DNA of 63,797 nt from an uncultured Elusimicrobiales bacterium (GCA_944326765.1 CALVFE010000003.1:1-63797), one strand, 5' to 3'; counted from the first letter of the stretch, positions 49,896 through 58,948 are shown. The notes: generated by a model not told the origin, from the sequence alone. Made by a program: numbers and translations.

Positions 49896-52373
49896 ATGCC
49901 TAATACATTTACCGTTTATTCTCCCGTAGCGGGAGCCGTCGTACCGTTGGAACAAGTACCCGATCCGGTATTTAGCGAACATATGCTCGGAGACGGAATC
50001 GCCGTCGATCCGGCTAATGACACCGTTTTTGCCCCGTTTGACGGCAAAATTGTTAGTTTTACGAAAGAATCCCATGCGTTGGTTCTGGGCAAAGACGGCG
50101 TGGAAATTCTCATTCACGTCGGGTTGGAAACCGTAAATTTAAAAGGAGAAGGATTTACGCCGTTGGCGAAAGAAGGAGATCTCATCACCAAAGGCCAACC
50201 TCTTTTAAAATTTGATCCCCAAACAGTGGCTCAAAAAGCGGCCAGTCCTTTTGTAATCATAGTGGTTACGACTCCGCCGGAAACCGAAGCCCGGCACAAA
50301 GCAGAAGGCCTCATCAAAACGGGAGAAGCGCTTTTTGAAGTTCCCTGCGTTGAGAACAATACACAAACAGATACGCCGGCAAAATTCTGGGAATCTTCCG
50401 TTATTACGGTTATCAATCCCAACGGGCTGCATGCGCGGCCGGCCGGGGTGTTGGCGCAAATGGCATTAAAATATCCCGCCTCCGTTGAGATTGTAAAGGG
50501 AGAGGTGTCCGCCAATGCCAAAAGCGTGGTAGCCATTATGGGTATGGCTTTGGCGTATAACGACAAAATTACGATTCGTGCCGCCGGGGAGGAAACACAA
50601 GCAAAAGGTATATTAGCGCAACTGGAAGCCGGTTTTAAAGAAGGTTTTGGAGAGAAAGGCGCCGCCGTTAAGCCGGCTGCGGCCAATCAGCCCGCGAATC
50701 AAACAACCGCGTTAACCGCCTGCGCCGGACTGGCCTGCGGAAAAGCATTTTTGTATCATGCGGCAGACGTTTCTTTTGAAGAAAATGCCGCCGACATAAA
50801 AGCAGAAAAACAACAACTAGCCGACACGCTCCGAGCAGTTCTCTCGGAAACAGAACAAAAAATGGCGGCGGAAAAGAACGAAGAAACCCGCACTATTTTG
50901 GAAGCGCATGTAAGCATTTTGCAGGATCCCGAGCTTACGCAAACGGCGTATAACGCCATAGAGCAAGGCAAATCCGCTGCTTATGGCATCAGCGAAGCCA
51001 TTCGCGCCAGCATTGCCGTATTGCAAAAAACAGGAAATACATTTTTAATGGAACGCGCAGCAGATTTAAAAGATCTGCGCCAGGCGTTGCTTTTACGCTT
51101 GGGCGGCCAGGCGCAAACCGCGCCGCAAATTCCGCAGGATTGCATTTTAATTGCATCTGAATTGCTGCCTTCGGAAGCGGCCGCGCTGGGCGAGCGCGCG
51201 GCCGGCGTATTGCTTGCCCAAGGTTCTCCGACGGCACACGCCAGCATTATTCTGCGCAACATGGGCATTCCCTGTATTGTTCGGGCGGGAGAAAAAGTAC
51301 TCCAACTACCGGAAAACGCCATCATCTGTCTGGACGCCGACAACGCCTCTTACTTCGTTAATCCGGATTCCGCCCAGCAAACTGCTTTTTCCGACCGTTT
51401 GGAAAAAAACCGGCAAGAACGCCTCCAGCAACAGCAGAAAGCCCACGAACCCGCGTTAACGCAAGACGGCTTGCAGGTTTGGGTGGAGGGCAACGTTTCT
51501 AACGCCAAAGAAGCGGCACAAGCCATACAGAACGGCGCCGATGGACTGGGACTGGTACGAACCGAATTTTTATTTCACGGCCGCTCCCAAGCGCCTTCTT
51601 TACAAGAACAACAAGCGGCCTATCAATCCGTTTTAGATGCCGCCCAGGGCGCACCCGTTACCCTGCGCACGCTCGACGCCGGAGGAGACAAACCCCTTCC
51701 CTTTGTAAACATTCCCGCAGAAGACAATCCGATTGTCGGAATCCGCGGCATACGGGCTTTTAAGAACAATGAAGACTTTTTCCGCACCCAGCTGCGCGCC
51801 ATGTTAAGTGTACGCCAAAAGGGAAACCTCCGCATTATGCTGCCCATGGTAGCTTTTGCGGAAGAAGTAGATTTCTTCAGACAAGTGCTTGCAGCAGAAA
51901 AATCAGCCCTGGGTATCCAGAATGATGTTAAAATGGGTATTATGGTGGAAGTGCCTTCTGCTGCGCTTGCCAGTTCTCAAATGGCACAGCGGGCGGATTT
52001 CTTTTCCATCGGCACCAACGATTTAACCCAGTATGCGTTAGCCATAGACCGCGGACACAAAGAATTAAGCGCCTTGGCCGATCCGCTTCACCCGGCGGTG
52101 CTGAAACTCATCGGGCTGACCTGCGCCGGCGCCAAACAGCACGGCAAACCGGTGGCGGTATGCGGAGCGATGGCGGGCGATTTGGCCGCCGTGCCGCTTT
52201 TGATTGGCCTCGGAGTGACGGAACTGGCCGTAGGGGCAGCTTCCATTGCGCCCATTAAGGCGCTCGTCCGTCGGTTAAACGCCAAAAAATGCGAGGAATT
52301 GGCACAACAAGCTCTGCATGTAACCAACGCCCAGCAAGTGCGTGCTTTAGTACGGCAGGCATACGGTGTATAA
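49896..52373 (+). CDS. PTS EIIA(Glc)-HPr-Enzyme I fusion protein
   Basis: An 825-residue multiphosphoryl transfer protein carrying the whole soluble PTS relay. EIIA of the glucose class (about 1-135) has His60 and the phosphorylated His74 in EILIHVGLETV. HPr (about 160-245) has His179 in NPNGLHARPAG. Enzyme I (about 270-825) has His448 in GSPTAHASIILRNMG, the PEP site TLDAGGDKPL and VAVCGAMAGD at the C-terminus. This order is that of NagF-type proteins serving N-acetylglucosamine uptake, and nagB and nagA follow directly, which supports amino-sugar specificity. The membrane part may be the EIIBC at 10175. AAGGAG precedes the ATG. Confidence 0.95.
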   Translation: MPNTFTVYSPVAGAVVPLEQVPDPVFSEHMLGDGIAVDPANDTVFAPFDGKIVSFTKESHALVLGKDGVEILIHVGLETVNLKGEGFTPLAKEGDLITKGQPLLKFDPQTVAQKAASPFVIIVVTTPPETEARHKAEGLIKTGEALFEVPCVENNTQTDTPAKFWESSVITVINPNGLHARPAGVLAQMALKYPASVEIVKGEVSANAKSVVAIMGMALAYNDKITIRAAGEETQAKGILAQLEAGFKEGFGEKGAAVKPAAANQPANQTTALTACAGLACGKAFLYHAADVSFEENAADIKAEKQQLADTLRAVLSETEQKMAAEKNEETRTILEAHVSILQDPELTQTAYNAIEQGKSAAYGISEAIRASIAVLQKTGNTFLMERAADLKDLRQALLLRLGGQAQTAPQIPQDCILIASELLPSEAAALGERAAGVLLAQGSPTAHASIILRNMGIPCIVRAGEKVLQLPENAIICLDADNASYFVNPDSAQQTAFSDRLEKNRQERLQQQQKAHEPALTQDGLQVWVEGNVSNAKEAAQAIQNGADGLGLVRTEFLFHGRSQAPSLQEQQAAYQSVLDAAQGAPVTLRTLDAGGDKPLPFVNIPAEDNPIVGIRGIRAFKNNEDFFRTQLRAMLSVRQKGNLRIMLPMVAFAEEVDFFRQVLAAEKSALGIQNDVKMGIMVEVPSAALASSQMAQRADFFSIGTNDLTQYALAIDRGHKELSALADPLHPAVLKLIGLTCAGAKQHGKPVAVCGAMAGDLAAVPLLIGLGVTELAVGAASIAPIKALVRRLNAKKCEELAQQALHVTNAQQVRALVRQAYGV

Positions 52374-52409
52374 AAGCAAAAACTGCACACTACACCCGTG
52401 GGGAGAAAT

Positions 52410-53237
52410 ATGCGTTTGGTAGTTACCAAAATGAATTTAGGATTGTGGGCGGCGGCGTATGTGAAAGAAAAAATCAACGCCGCCCAGCCTACTGTCCAGA
52501 AACCCTTTGTATTAGGGCTTCCCACCGGAGGAACCGTAATCGATTTTTACGCGAACCTGCGTCTATTCTACAAAGAACAAACGTTGGATTTCCAACCTAT
52601 CATTACCTTTAATATGGACGAATACATGGGGCTGCCGCCGGACCACCCGCAAAGCTATCACAGTTATATGAAACGCCATCTCTTTAACGAGGTAAATATC
52701 CAAGCGAAAAATATCCATATTTTGAACGGACAGGCCGAAAATACCGCCCAAGAATGTATGCAGTACGAGGAAGCTATCCGCGCCTGCGGCGGCATTGATT
52801 TATTACTGGGCGGCGTTGGAGAAAATGGGCACATCGCTTTTAACGAGCCGGGTTCAGCGCTCAATAGCCGTACCCGGCAAGTGCATTTAACGCCGGAGAC
52901 CCTGCAAGCCAACGCCCGTTTTTTCTTCAATAACATACACCGGGTTCCCCCCCACGCGCTGACGATAGGGATAGGCACCATTTTAGATGCCCGAGAATTG
53001 CTGTTTTTGGCCGCTGGACGTTCCAAAGCAAAAGCGGTGGCGCGTTTGTGCCAACCCGGCATTACGCCGCAATGTCCGCTGACCGCGCTTAAATTACACC
53101 CCCATGCCACCCTCTTGGCAGATTTAGAAGCTTTTTCACAAGTCGAAGCAACCCCCAAAGAATTGCTGCAAACGGCGATGCAGACCAATCCGGCAGCCCC
53201 TCATTGGGTACTTAAACTGACGGAGGAAATCGCATGA
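52410..53237 (+). CDS. nagB: Glucosamine-6-phosphate deaminase
   Basis: Converts glucosamine-6-phosphate to fructose-6-phosphate and ammonia in the cytoplasm. The 275-residue protein has LGLPTGGTVIDFY, FNMDEYMGLPPDHPQSYHSY, GGIDLLLGGVGENGHIAFNE (catalytic Asp, Glu and His) and TIGIGTILDARELL. The ATG at 52410 has GGGGAG six bases upstream; an in-frame GTG four codons earlier overlaps that site. It lies 36 bases after the PTS fusion and overlaps nagA by four bases. Confidence 0.96.
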   Translation: MRLVVTKMNLGLWAAAYVKEKINAAQPTVQKPFVLGLPTGGTVIDFYANLRLFYKEQTLDFQPIITFNMDEYMGLPPDHPQSYHSYMKRHLFNEVNIQAKNIHILNGQAENTAQECMQYEEAIRACGGIDLLLGGVGENGHIAFNEPGSALNSRTRQVHLTPETLQANARFFFNNIHRVPPHALTIGIGTILDARELLFLAAGRSKAKAVARLCQPGITPQCPLTALKLHPHATLLADLEAFSQVEATPKELLQTAMQTNPAAPHWVLKLTEEIA

Positions 53238-54397
53238 ACAATTTTATTATCACCCATCTCTGCGCGGTAACCCCCACCGAGACATTGCAACAAGCCGCTT
53301 TGTGGATACAAGGAGATAGCATCTACCAAATTTTCCCAGACGGAGAATTGCCCGCCGAGGCTAAAAAACTGCCCCGCATCGACGCTAAAGGGGCTATTGC
53401 CGTGCCGGGATTTATTGATTTACATATTCACGGCTATGCCGGTTTCGGTCCGGAACAGGCCGATCCGCAAACGCTTTTACAGATGTCTGATGCCCTTGTC
53501 CAAACAGGCGTAACGGCCTTTTGCCCCACTTTGTACTGCGCCAAACCGCACGACATGGAAATGACCCTTAAAAAATTACTCCCCGCCTTGGGATTGGAAC
53601 GCGGCGCCCGGATTATTGGATTTCACTTGGAAGGCCCTTTTATTTCTCCGCAGAAACCCGGTGTCATGAAACCGCAGGACATTTCTCCCGCCAATCTGGA
53701 AGCTTTCCAAAAAATTTGCGCGGCCGCGCCGGGCAAAATTACGGCAGTAACCCTGGCTCCGGAATTACCCGGCATAGAACCTATCATCGCTTTTGCCAAA
53801 GCCAACGGAATCCTATTGCAAGCCGGTCATACCCAGGCAACTTATGATGAATTTCTGTTAGGAGCCGCCCGCGGAGTAACGCATGTAACTCATTTGTTTA
53901 ATGCGATGAGTCCCTTTACCCACCGGGAACCCGGCGCGGCGGGCGCCGCCTTGATGCACCCGGGCATTTCCTGTGAAATTATTGCCGACGGCATACACGT
54001 TCACCCGGACGTTATTTCTTTTCTGCGTACCGTGAAGCCCATAGAAAATATTGTCGCCATAACCGACGCGCTTCTTCCCACCGAACAAAAGCAAGGAGCT
54101 TGCCTGGCCAATGCGGAACCCGTTGTACTAAACGGCGGCGTTTGGAAACGAAAGTCCGACGGGGTAATCGCCGGTTCGGCGCTTACAATGGCAAAAAGCT
54201 TTAAAAACTTATTAAGCTACGGCTACACCTTGCCGCAAGCGGTCGCTTGCACTTCGTCTAACGCCGCCAGACTGGCGGGGCTTGCCAAACAGGGGGTGCT
54301 GGAAAAAGGCGCCCTCGCCGACATTGTACTGCTCAATGCGTCTTTCGAACCGCAAGAGGTGTTTCTGCGTGGAGAAAAGCACGAAATCCAATCATAA
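53234..54397 (+). CDS. nagA: N-acetylglucosamine-6-phosphate deacetylase
   Basis: Removes acetate from GlcNAc-6-phosphate, giving the NagB substrate. The 387-residue amidohydrolase has PGFIDLHIHGYAGFG (His metal site), FHLEGPFISPQKPG (Glu ligand), LQAGHTQATYDE, VTHLFNAMSPFTHREPG, CEIIADGIHVHPD and ITDALLP (catalytic Asp). ATGA overlap with nagB marks one operon: PTS fusion, nagB, nagA. Confidence 0.96.
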   Translation: MNNFIITHLCAVTPTETLQQAALWIQGDSIYQIFPDGELPAEAKKLPRIDAKGAIAVPGFIDLHIHGYAGFGPEQADPQTLLQMSDALVQTGVTAFCPTLYCAKPHDMEMTLKKLLPALGLERGARIIGFHLEGPFISPQKPGVMKPQDISPANLEAFQKICAAAPGKITAVTLAPELPGIEPIIAFAKANGILLQAGHTQATYDEFLLGAARGVTHVTHLFNAMSPFTHREPGAAGAALMHPGISCEIIADGIHVHPDVISFLRTVKPIENIVAITDALLPTEQKQGACLANAEPVVLNGGVWKRKSDGVIAGSALTMAKSFKNLLSYGYTLPQAVACTSSNAARLAGLAKQGVLEKGALADIVLLNASFEPQEVFLRGEKHEIQS

Positions 54398-54433
54398 CAA
54401 ATATCGTCGCTCCAACCAAGAGATTTTATAATA

Positions 54434-54468
54434 CAAAAAAATACCGGGAACAAAAACGTTCCCGGTAT
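54434..54468 (-). terminator. Terminator of the three-pilin group
   Basis: ATACCGGGAAC (54441-54451) pairs with GTTCCCGGTAT (54458-54468). Seven U follow on the minus strand, just after the pilin stop at 54487. It may also end the nagA transcript from the other side. Confidence 0.85.
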
Positions 54469-54486
54469 CATCAAAAATCCGCTGTT

Positions 54487-55020
54487 TCAGCTGCACCAGC
54501 CCGACGCGGCGGAATCCAACCCGTATAAATCGCAAGATCCGCCGGAAGATCCGTTATTGCACAGGAATTTTTCTTTGTTGGCATTGGTTTCCAATTCTCC
54601 CAAATACAGAAAATTCACGCCGGCATTATCGCCTTTTCGGCGCACCGCACATACTCCGTTTGCCAAAGTGGCGGTAGAACCGGAAACAGATCCCGTCGGC
54701 AAAAGCGTATATTTAAAATCCTTGGTGTAAATGGTACTTCCCGTACAGCGGGAAAGACGCGCGCCGGAAGAAGAATCTACACACGGAATGGAAACATCTA
54801 AATTTTCAAAACCGAACAAGCCGCTGGAGTAAGTATCTCTATCCATGCTGTCTAAAGTACGCAGCTTGGATTCAAGGATTTTTTTCATCAGCGTACGGGC
54901 TTCCGCCATACGGGACTTTTCCACCGTCTTTTCATACATCGGCACCGCCATTGTAACCAACAGCGAAACAATCATCACTACTACTAAAATTTCTACCAGC
55001 GTAAACCCTTTCTGTCGCAT
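54487..55020 (-). CDS. Type IV pilin-like protein
   Basis: A 177-residue prepilin with leader MRQKG and N-terminal helix FTLVEILVVVMIVSLLVTMA. It departs from its neighbours by AVPMYEKTVEKSR in place of ALPQY. The globular part is Ser/Gly-rich with six or so Cys (for example CVDSSSGARLSRC, CNNGSSGGSC). Third gene of a minus-strand tandem of three pilin genes, eight bases after the preceding one. It may be a minor pilin or a pseudopilin. Confidence 0.9.
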   Translation of the reverse strand: MRQKGFTLVEILVVVMIVSLLVTMAVPMYEKTVEKSRMAEARTLMKKILESKLRTLDSMDRDTYSSGLFGFENLDVSIPCVDSSSGARLSRCTGSTIYTKDFKYTLLPTGSVSGSTATLANGVCAVRRKGDNAGVNFLYLGELETNANKEKFLCNNGSSGGSCDLYGLDSAASGWCS

Positions 55021-55028
55021 AAAATCTC

Positions 55029-55520
55029 CTATATTACGTCTAACGCATAGATGTCACAGGCTTGAGAGGAATCAGAAGCTTCATGGCAAAAAATTTCCTG
55101 CGTATCACGGCTGAAATAAAAAATGGTTCCTTTATACGGATCCGTTCTTTTTTCGGCCGAAACATAGGTTCCACCTGAATAAGAAACCAATGGTTTGTAA
55201 GAAAATCGCGTGCATTGCAAAGTGGCATTATTGTCTTGTAAGGTACAGCCCACAGGCAAATTATCAGCGTCAAACATATCCATACGGGGGAAAGAATAAT
55301 TCGTCTGCCCTTTCTCGCCGACTAATTGCTCATACGAACGATACCCGAATTCCCCGGCCAACCGTTCGCTGGAATCGTAAATAGTGCGCAGCATAGACTG
55401 TGCTTCAGAGGCGTGCGCCTTTTCCACCACTTTTCTATACTGCGGAAGTGCGACTCCAGACAAAATAGCCACAATCAATACCACCGCCAGCAATTCAATC
55501 AACGTAAATCCTTTTTGCAT
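55029..55520 (-). CDS. Type IV pilin-like protein
   Basis: A 163-residue prepilin: MQKG leader, then FTLIELLAVVLIVAILSGVA and ALPQYRKVVEKAHASEA. Cys pairs occur in the globular part (CTLQDNNATLQC, CHEASDSSQAC), probably disulfides closing loops as in type IV pilins. I prefer ATG 55520 because GGAGAG lies just upstream; an in-frame ATG at 55541 would add seven residues (MNVWRER). Middle gene of the pilin tandem. Confidence 0.9.
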   Translation of the reverse strand: MQKGFTLIELLAVVLIVAILSGVALPQYRKVVEKAHASEAQSMLRTIYDSSERLAGEFGYRSYEQLVGEKGQTNYSFPRMDMFDADNLPVGCTLQDNNATLQCTRFSYKPLVSYSGGTYVSAEKRTDPYKGTIFYFSRDTQEIFCHEASDSSQACDIYALDVI

Positions 55521-55540
55521 ACGCTCTCTCCAAACGTTCA

Positions 55541-56017
55541 TTAGCTACATTTTGCCTGATCCAGGTTCAACCGAACGCAAGAATCAGATTCGGCAGTTGC
55601 GGGACAGCAGGAGAAACTCCCTCCTCTGTAATAAATCACTGTTCCTTTGTAAATGCCTTTCTGCAACGTAGCGGAAACCCAAGGTTCTACAGTCGTACAT
55701 ACCGTTCCCGCACATCGTTGTGCAAGCTTATAAGAAAAATTTTCCGTATTTAACGTATCGTTTCCGGAGGTTTTTCCTTTCATATCAATATCTAGTTTCG
55801 AAAATGAAACGGAGGAATAAGTACTGGTTACCCAAGTCCATCCTCGTTCGGTTACCAGCCGTTCCCGGGCATCATAAATAGCCGGCAGCATCTGCAACGC
55901 TTCGGCCACGCGGGTACGCTCTACGCTGCGGCGATATTGCGGCAAGGCGATCGCCGTCAATATTCCCATAATCAGCACCACCGCCAACAATTCAATCAAA
56001 GTAAACCCTTTTTTCAT
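55541..56017 (-). CDS. Type IV pilin-like protein
   Basis: A 158-residue prepilin, first of the three-pilin tandem. Leader MKKG, N-terminal helix FTLIELLAVVLIMGILTAIA, then ALPQYRRSVERTRVAEA. Six Cys in the globular domain (CAGTVC, SCCPATAESDSC, KC at the end). Its N-terminal half is closest to the gene that follows, which suggests local duplication. AT-rich sequence upstream (56018-56110) contains possible promoter elements. Confidence 0.9.
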   Translation of the reverse strand: MKKGFTLIELLAVVLIMGILTAIALPQYRRSVERTRVAEALQMLPAIYDARERLVTERGWTWVTSTYSSVSFSKLDIDMKGKTSGNDTLNTENFSYKLAQRCAGTVCTTVEPWVSATLQKGIYKGTVIYYRGGSFSCCPATAESDSCVRLNLDQAKCS

Positions 56018-56186
56018 AAGAACTCCATTACCGAAAGTATATGTTTTTTACTTCTTTTTACAATAGCAATTATAGCTAAAAAAGTCTTTCCCTGCCAAGC
56101 TGCTTACCAACAGCGGGTAGTTTAAATTTAGTATGATATAAAAAGGCAGGTGCGGCCGTATTTTGAGCCGCTATTAGGAGAAAATT

Positions 56187-57290
56187 ATGAGAATTTACGA
56201 CGATATCCAGCTAGATTATTGCGACGTGCTTTTGCGCCCCAAACGCTCTACGCTTGCTTCCCGGTCCGAAGTAATTGTAGAACGCGAGTATGTTTTTAAA
56301 TGGTGCCCGCGCGTCATTACCGCAACCGGGGTCGTAGCCGCCAATATGGCTACTACCGGTACCTTTGAAATTGCAAAAGAAATGCAAAAACTCCGCTTGA
56401 TGAGCGCCTTGCACAAGCATTATTCCGCCCAAGAGCTGATTGCTTTTTTAAAAGAAAACGCCAAAGAATTTGGGAATAACGATTTAATTTTTGTCAGCTC
56501 CGGAGCGTCTGATTCCGATTTTGAAAAACTGAAAGAAGTAATGGCCTCCAAATTGGTAAATAACATCTGCGTGGACGTGGCAAACGGATATTCTCCTTAT
56601 CTGATCAACTATATCCGCAAAGTACGCAAAGAATTTCCGGAATCTTTAATTATGGCAGGCAACGTGGTAACCGGAGATATGTGTGAAGACTTGATTCTAA
56701 ACGGAGCCGACATCGTAAAAGTAGGGATTGGCCCGGGGTCGGTCTGCACTACGCGTAAACTGACTGGAGTGGGCAGGCCGCAGTTTTCCACCGTCATTGA
56801 ATGCGCCGATGCCGCACACGGGGTGGGCGGTATGATTTGCGCAGACGGCGGCTGCACGGTTCCGGGTGATGTGTGCAAAAGTTTATGCGCCGGGGCGGAT
56901 TTTGTTATGCTGGGCGGCCTCTTGGCCGGGCATACCGAAAGCGGCGGTGAAATGTGCACCAAGTCCTTTCAAACCGGCGAAGTACAGCTTATTGACGACA
57001 AAACCTGCGCCATGCGCATTGAAGAAAAACAATACAAAAAATTTTATGGTATGAGCTCCGAATATGCCCAGGACAAACATTACGGCGGTATGAAAAAATA
57101 CCGCGCCAGCGAAGGGAAAGTAGTGGAAATTCCGTTCCGCGGGCCGATTGAACACACCTTGCTGGCTATCTTGGGCGGCATTCGCAGCTGTATGACCTAT
57201 ATTGGCGCCAAACGCCTCAAGGACATGCCCAAATGCGCCACTTTCTATCGGGTCAACCGCCAGCTTAATACCATATTCGGCAACGAATAA
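56187..57290 (+). CDS. guaC: GMP reductase
   Basis: Reduces GMP to IMP with NADPH, a purine salvage step. The 367-residue protein aligns along its length with E. coli GuaC: DVLLRPKRSTLASRSEV, SALHKHYSAQE, VDVANGYSPYLI, the catalytic Cys loop GIGPGSVCTTRKLTGVG, FVMLGGLLAGHTESGGE and YGMSSEYAQD. The CBS domains of IMP dehydrogenase are absent. An insertion of about 20 residues (near MCTKSFQTGEVQLIDDKTCA) extends it slightly. AGGAG precedes the ATG. It has its own terminator. Confidence 0.94.
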   Translation: MRIYDDIQLDYCDVLLRPKRSTLASRSEVIVEREYVFKWCPRVITATGVVAANMATTGTFEIAKEMQKLRLMSALHKHYSAQELIAFLKENAKEFGNNDLIFVSSGASDSDFEKLKEVMASKLVNNICVDVANGYSPYLINYIRKVRKEFPESLIMAGNVVTGDMCEDLILNGADIVKVGIGPGSVCTTRKLTGVGRPQFSTVIECADAAHGVGGMICADGGCTVPGDVCKSLCAGADFVMLGGLLAGHTESGGEMCTKSFQTGEVQLIDDKTCAMRIEEKQYKKFYGMSSEYAQDKHYGGMKKYRASEGKVVEIPFRGPIEHTLLAILGGIRSCMTYIGAKRLKDMPKCATFYRVNRQLNTIFGNE

Positions 57291-57309
57291 CAAGGAATCC
57301 TGAAAATTT

Positions 57310-57343
57310 AATGCGCCGCCGGCTGGCGGCGCATTTTCTTTTT
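57310..57343 (+). terminator. Terminator after guaC
   Basis: AATGCGCCGCC (57310-57320), loop GGCT, GGCGGCGCATT (57325-57335), followed by T-rich sequence. Confidence 0.9.
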
Positions 57344-57407
57344 ATACCAATTGTACTAATCCTTTTTTAGTCTTGTGAAAAAATTACCAAAGAGCCATAC
57401 TATTTTT

Positions 57408-57529
57408 ACATTTTAAATCTGTTGTTAAACAAACCCTGGGCATTTCGTAAAAACACAGCCAATAGACGGGGAGAATCCATTTACCCCCAGCCGACATGTT
57501 GGCAGCCCCCGTCTTTTGGCGGGGGTTTT
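57408..57529 (+). ncRNA. Candidate structured RNA ending in a terminator
   Basis: A possible promoter, TTGTGA (57373-57378), 17 bases, CATACT (57396-57401), precedes a region of about 120 bases without ORF. It ends in CCCCCGTC (57506-57513), TTTT, GGCGGGGG (57518-57525) and U4. GCCAA (57458-57462) can pair with TTGGC (57499-57503), and AGACGGGG (57464-57471) with CCCCGTCT (57507-57514), an interleaved pseudoknot-like pair that excludes the terminator. It could be an sRNA or a riboswitch-like leader of the FKBP gene. Confidence 0.35.
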
Positions 57530-57644
57530 GATTGTTGTGCAGGCAGCGGCGGCCGTTTGCAAACATTTGTAGCTTAGTAGCGAACAAAACTGTTACAATA
57601 TAGCATACACTCGCCCAGGACTCCTGCGGCAAAAGGAGAAAGAA

Positions 57645-58061
57645 ATGATTAAAGAAGGTTCTAAAGTCAAATTTGACTATACCCTCACCGTAGAAGGGAA
57701 AACCGTCGATACTTCCGCAGGACGCGGTCCGCTGGAATATGTACACGGCGCCGGGCATATTATCCCGGGATTGGAAGAAGAATTGACCGGTCTGAAAGTG
57801 GGCGACAAAAAAACCGTTACGGTAGCGCCCGAAAAAGGTTACGGAAAAGTATTGCCGGAAGCGATCCGCCGCGTACCGAAAGAAGCTATCGGAAGTGCCG
57901 AAAATTTAAAAGTGGGCGATATGGTAGGAGCCAGCAACGAAGGGCACACCTTTCGCGCAGTGGTAAAAGAAATTACGGATAAAGAAGTCGTATTGGATTT
58001 TAACCACCCGCTGGCCGGTAAAGAGTTGACCTTTGATATCGAAATCAAAGAAATCAATTAA
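57645..58061 (+). CDS. FKBP-type peptidyl-prolyl isomerase (SlyD/FkpB-like)
   Basis: A 138-residue cytoplasmic prolyl isomerase with chaperone flap. The FKBP core reads GSKVKFDYTLTVEG, GPLEYVHGAGHIIPGLEEEL and PEKGYGK; then an IF (insert-in-flap) domain (about 70-120); and back to the core with FNHPLAGKELTFDIEIKEIN. The His-rich metal tail of SlyD is absent, so it is nearer to FkpB-type. AAAGGAG precedes the ATG. The structured region upstream may control it. Confidence 0.92.
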   Translation: MIKEGSKVKFDYTLTVEGKTVDTSAGRGPLEYVHGAGHIIPGLEEELTGLKVGDKKTVTVAPEKGYGKVLPEAIRRVPKEAIGSAENLKVGDMVGASNEGHTFRAVVKEITDKEVVLDFNHPLAGKELTFDIEIKEIN

Positions 58062-58076
58062 AGATTCTGAAGATCT

Positions 58077-58112
58077 AAAAACGGAGGATTTAAATAAAAT
58101 CCTCCGTTTTCT
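58077..58112 (+). terminator. Terminator after the FKBP gene
   Basis: AAAACGGAGGATTT pairs with AAATCCTCCGTTTT across a short A-rich loop, followed by T. Confidence 0.9.
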
Positions 58113-58207
58113 ATTTGCTGCCCTAATTTGAAAAACCCTTTTTATTTTTACCTTTTTGAGATTTCTCCGCCCGCCATTTATCTATAATCAAACTCGACAT
58201 CAAAAAT

Positions 58208-58846
58208 TTACCGGCTTTTTAACTTGGCACACAGTTCGGCCAGCCCGGAGGAAATATCCTCTTTCTGCACGATTACGCCGGCGGGAACCGTTAAATTAAC
58301 GGGTGCAAAATTCCAAATGGCTTTAATTCCCGCAGCCACCAACGTATCCGTAATTCCCTGCGCGGCCGCCGCAGGTACTGTTAAAATGGCAATCTTCAAA
58401 TTTTCTTTTTCGATTACGCCGGCCAACTGAGCCGTATGATATACCCGCACTCCGTGCAAAGCATTCCCTACTTTTTCAGGGTGCGTATCAAAAGCCGCTA
58501 CAATCTCTAACCCATGGTTTTTAAATCCGTCAAATCCCAACAGTGCCGCCCCCAAATGACCGACCCCCACCAAAAACGCTTTATTTAAATTATTCCAGCC
58601 CAAAAATTTCTCAATCACAGCAATGGTACCGGCCACTTTGAATCCGGCACGCAGTTTACTAGGCGCTCCGACGGACTGCAAATCTTTTTTAATCACAATG
58701 GGCAAGAGCTGCGTTTCTTCCGCCAAAGCGGTGGAAGAAACCAATTCCCGCCCATAAGCGTGCAAATTATAGAAAATGCGTAAATACTGCGGAAGACGGC
58801 GAATGGTTTGAACACTAATCTCTTTTTTATGATGAAATATACTCAT
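58208..58846 (-). CDS. rex: Redox-sensing transcriptional repressor Rex
   Basis: A 212-residue NADH-sensing repressor. The N-terminal winged helix (about 8-80) has TIRRLPQYLRIFYNL and ALAEETQLLPIVIKKDLQSV. The Rossmann domain (about 85-205) has FLVGVGHLGAALLGF and AAFDTHPEKVG. Rex leaves its operators when NADH rises, derepressing fermentation genes. It is divergent from adhE, a classical Rex target. Both promoters overlap a similar palindrome, so it probably also regulates itself. GGAGA lies upstream of the ATG. Confidence 0.93.
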   Translation of the reverse strand: MSIFHHKKEISVQTIRRLPQYLRIFYNLHAYGRELVSSTALAEETQLLPIVIKKDLQSVGAPSKLRAGFKVAGTIAVIEKFLGWNNLNKAFLVGVGHLGAALLGFDGFKNHGLEIVAAFDTHPEKVGNALHGVRVYHTAQLAGVIEKENLKIAILTVPAAAAQGITDTLVAAGIKAIWNFAPVNLTVPAGVIVQKEDISSGLAELCAKLKSR

Positions 58847-58872
58847 AAACTAAAATCTCCGTCGGAACAAAC

Positions 58873-58890
58873 TGGATATTACAATATCTA
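58873..58890. promoter_or_regulatory. Predicted Rex operator at the rex promoter
   Basis: TGGATAT-TACA-ATATCTA, a 7-4-7 palindrome with one mismatch, overlapping the last base of the rex -10 box. It shares GATATnnnnATATC with the site at 58979. Confidence 0.65.
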
Positions 58891-58918
58891 TATTATATTT
58901 TTACCCCCTCTTTGTCAA
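58890..58918 (-). promoter_or_regulatory. Promoter of rex
   Basis: Minus-strand TTGACA (58913-58918), a 17-base spacer, TAATAT (58890-58895). A near-consensus sigma-70 promoter. Confidence 0.75.
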
Positions 58919-58948
58919 GCAATCTCAAAAACAATTTTAGAGGGATTA

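Noticed and set aside
56018..56186. Purine riboswitch before guaC
   Set aside because: The three-stem purine aptamer core and its conserved loop bases are not visible.
57384..57758. Minus-strand frame of 124 codons across the structured RNA region
   Set aside because: It overlaps the start of the FKBP gene on the other strand and passes through a terminator. The composition does not look like a protein.
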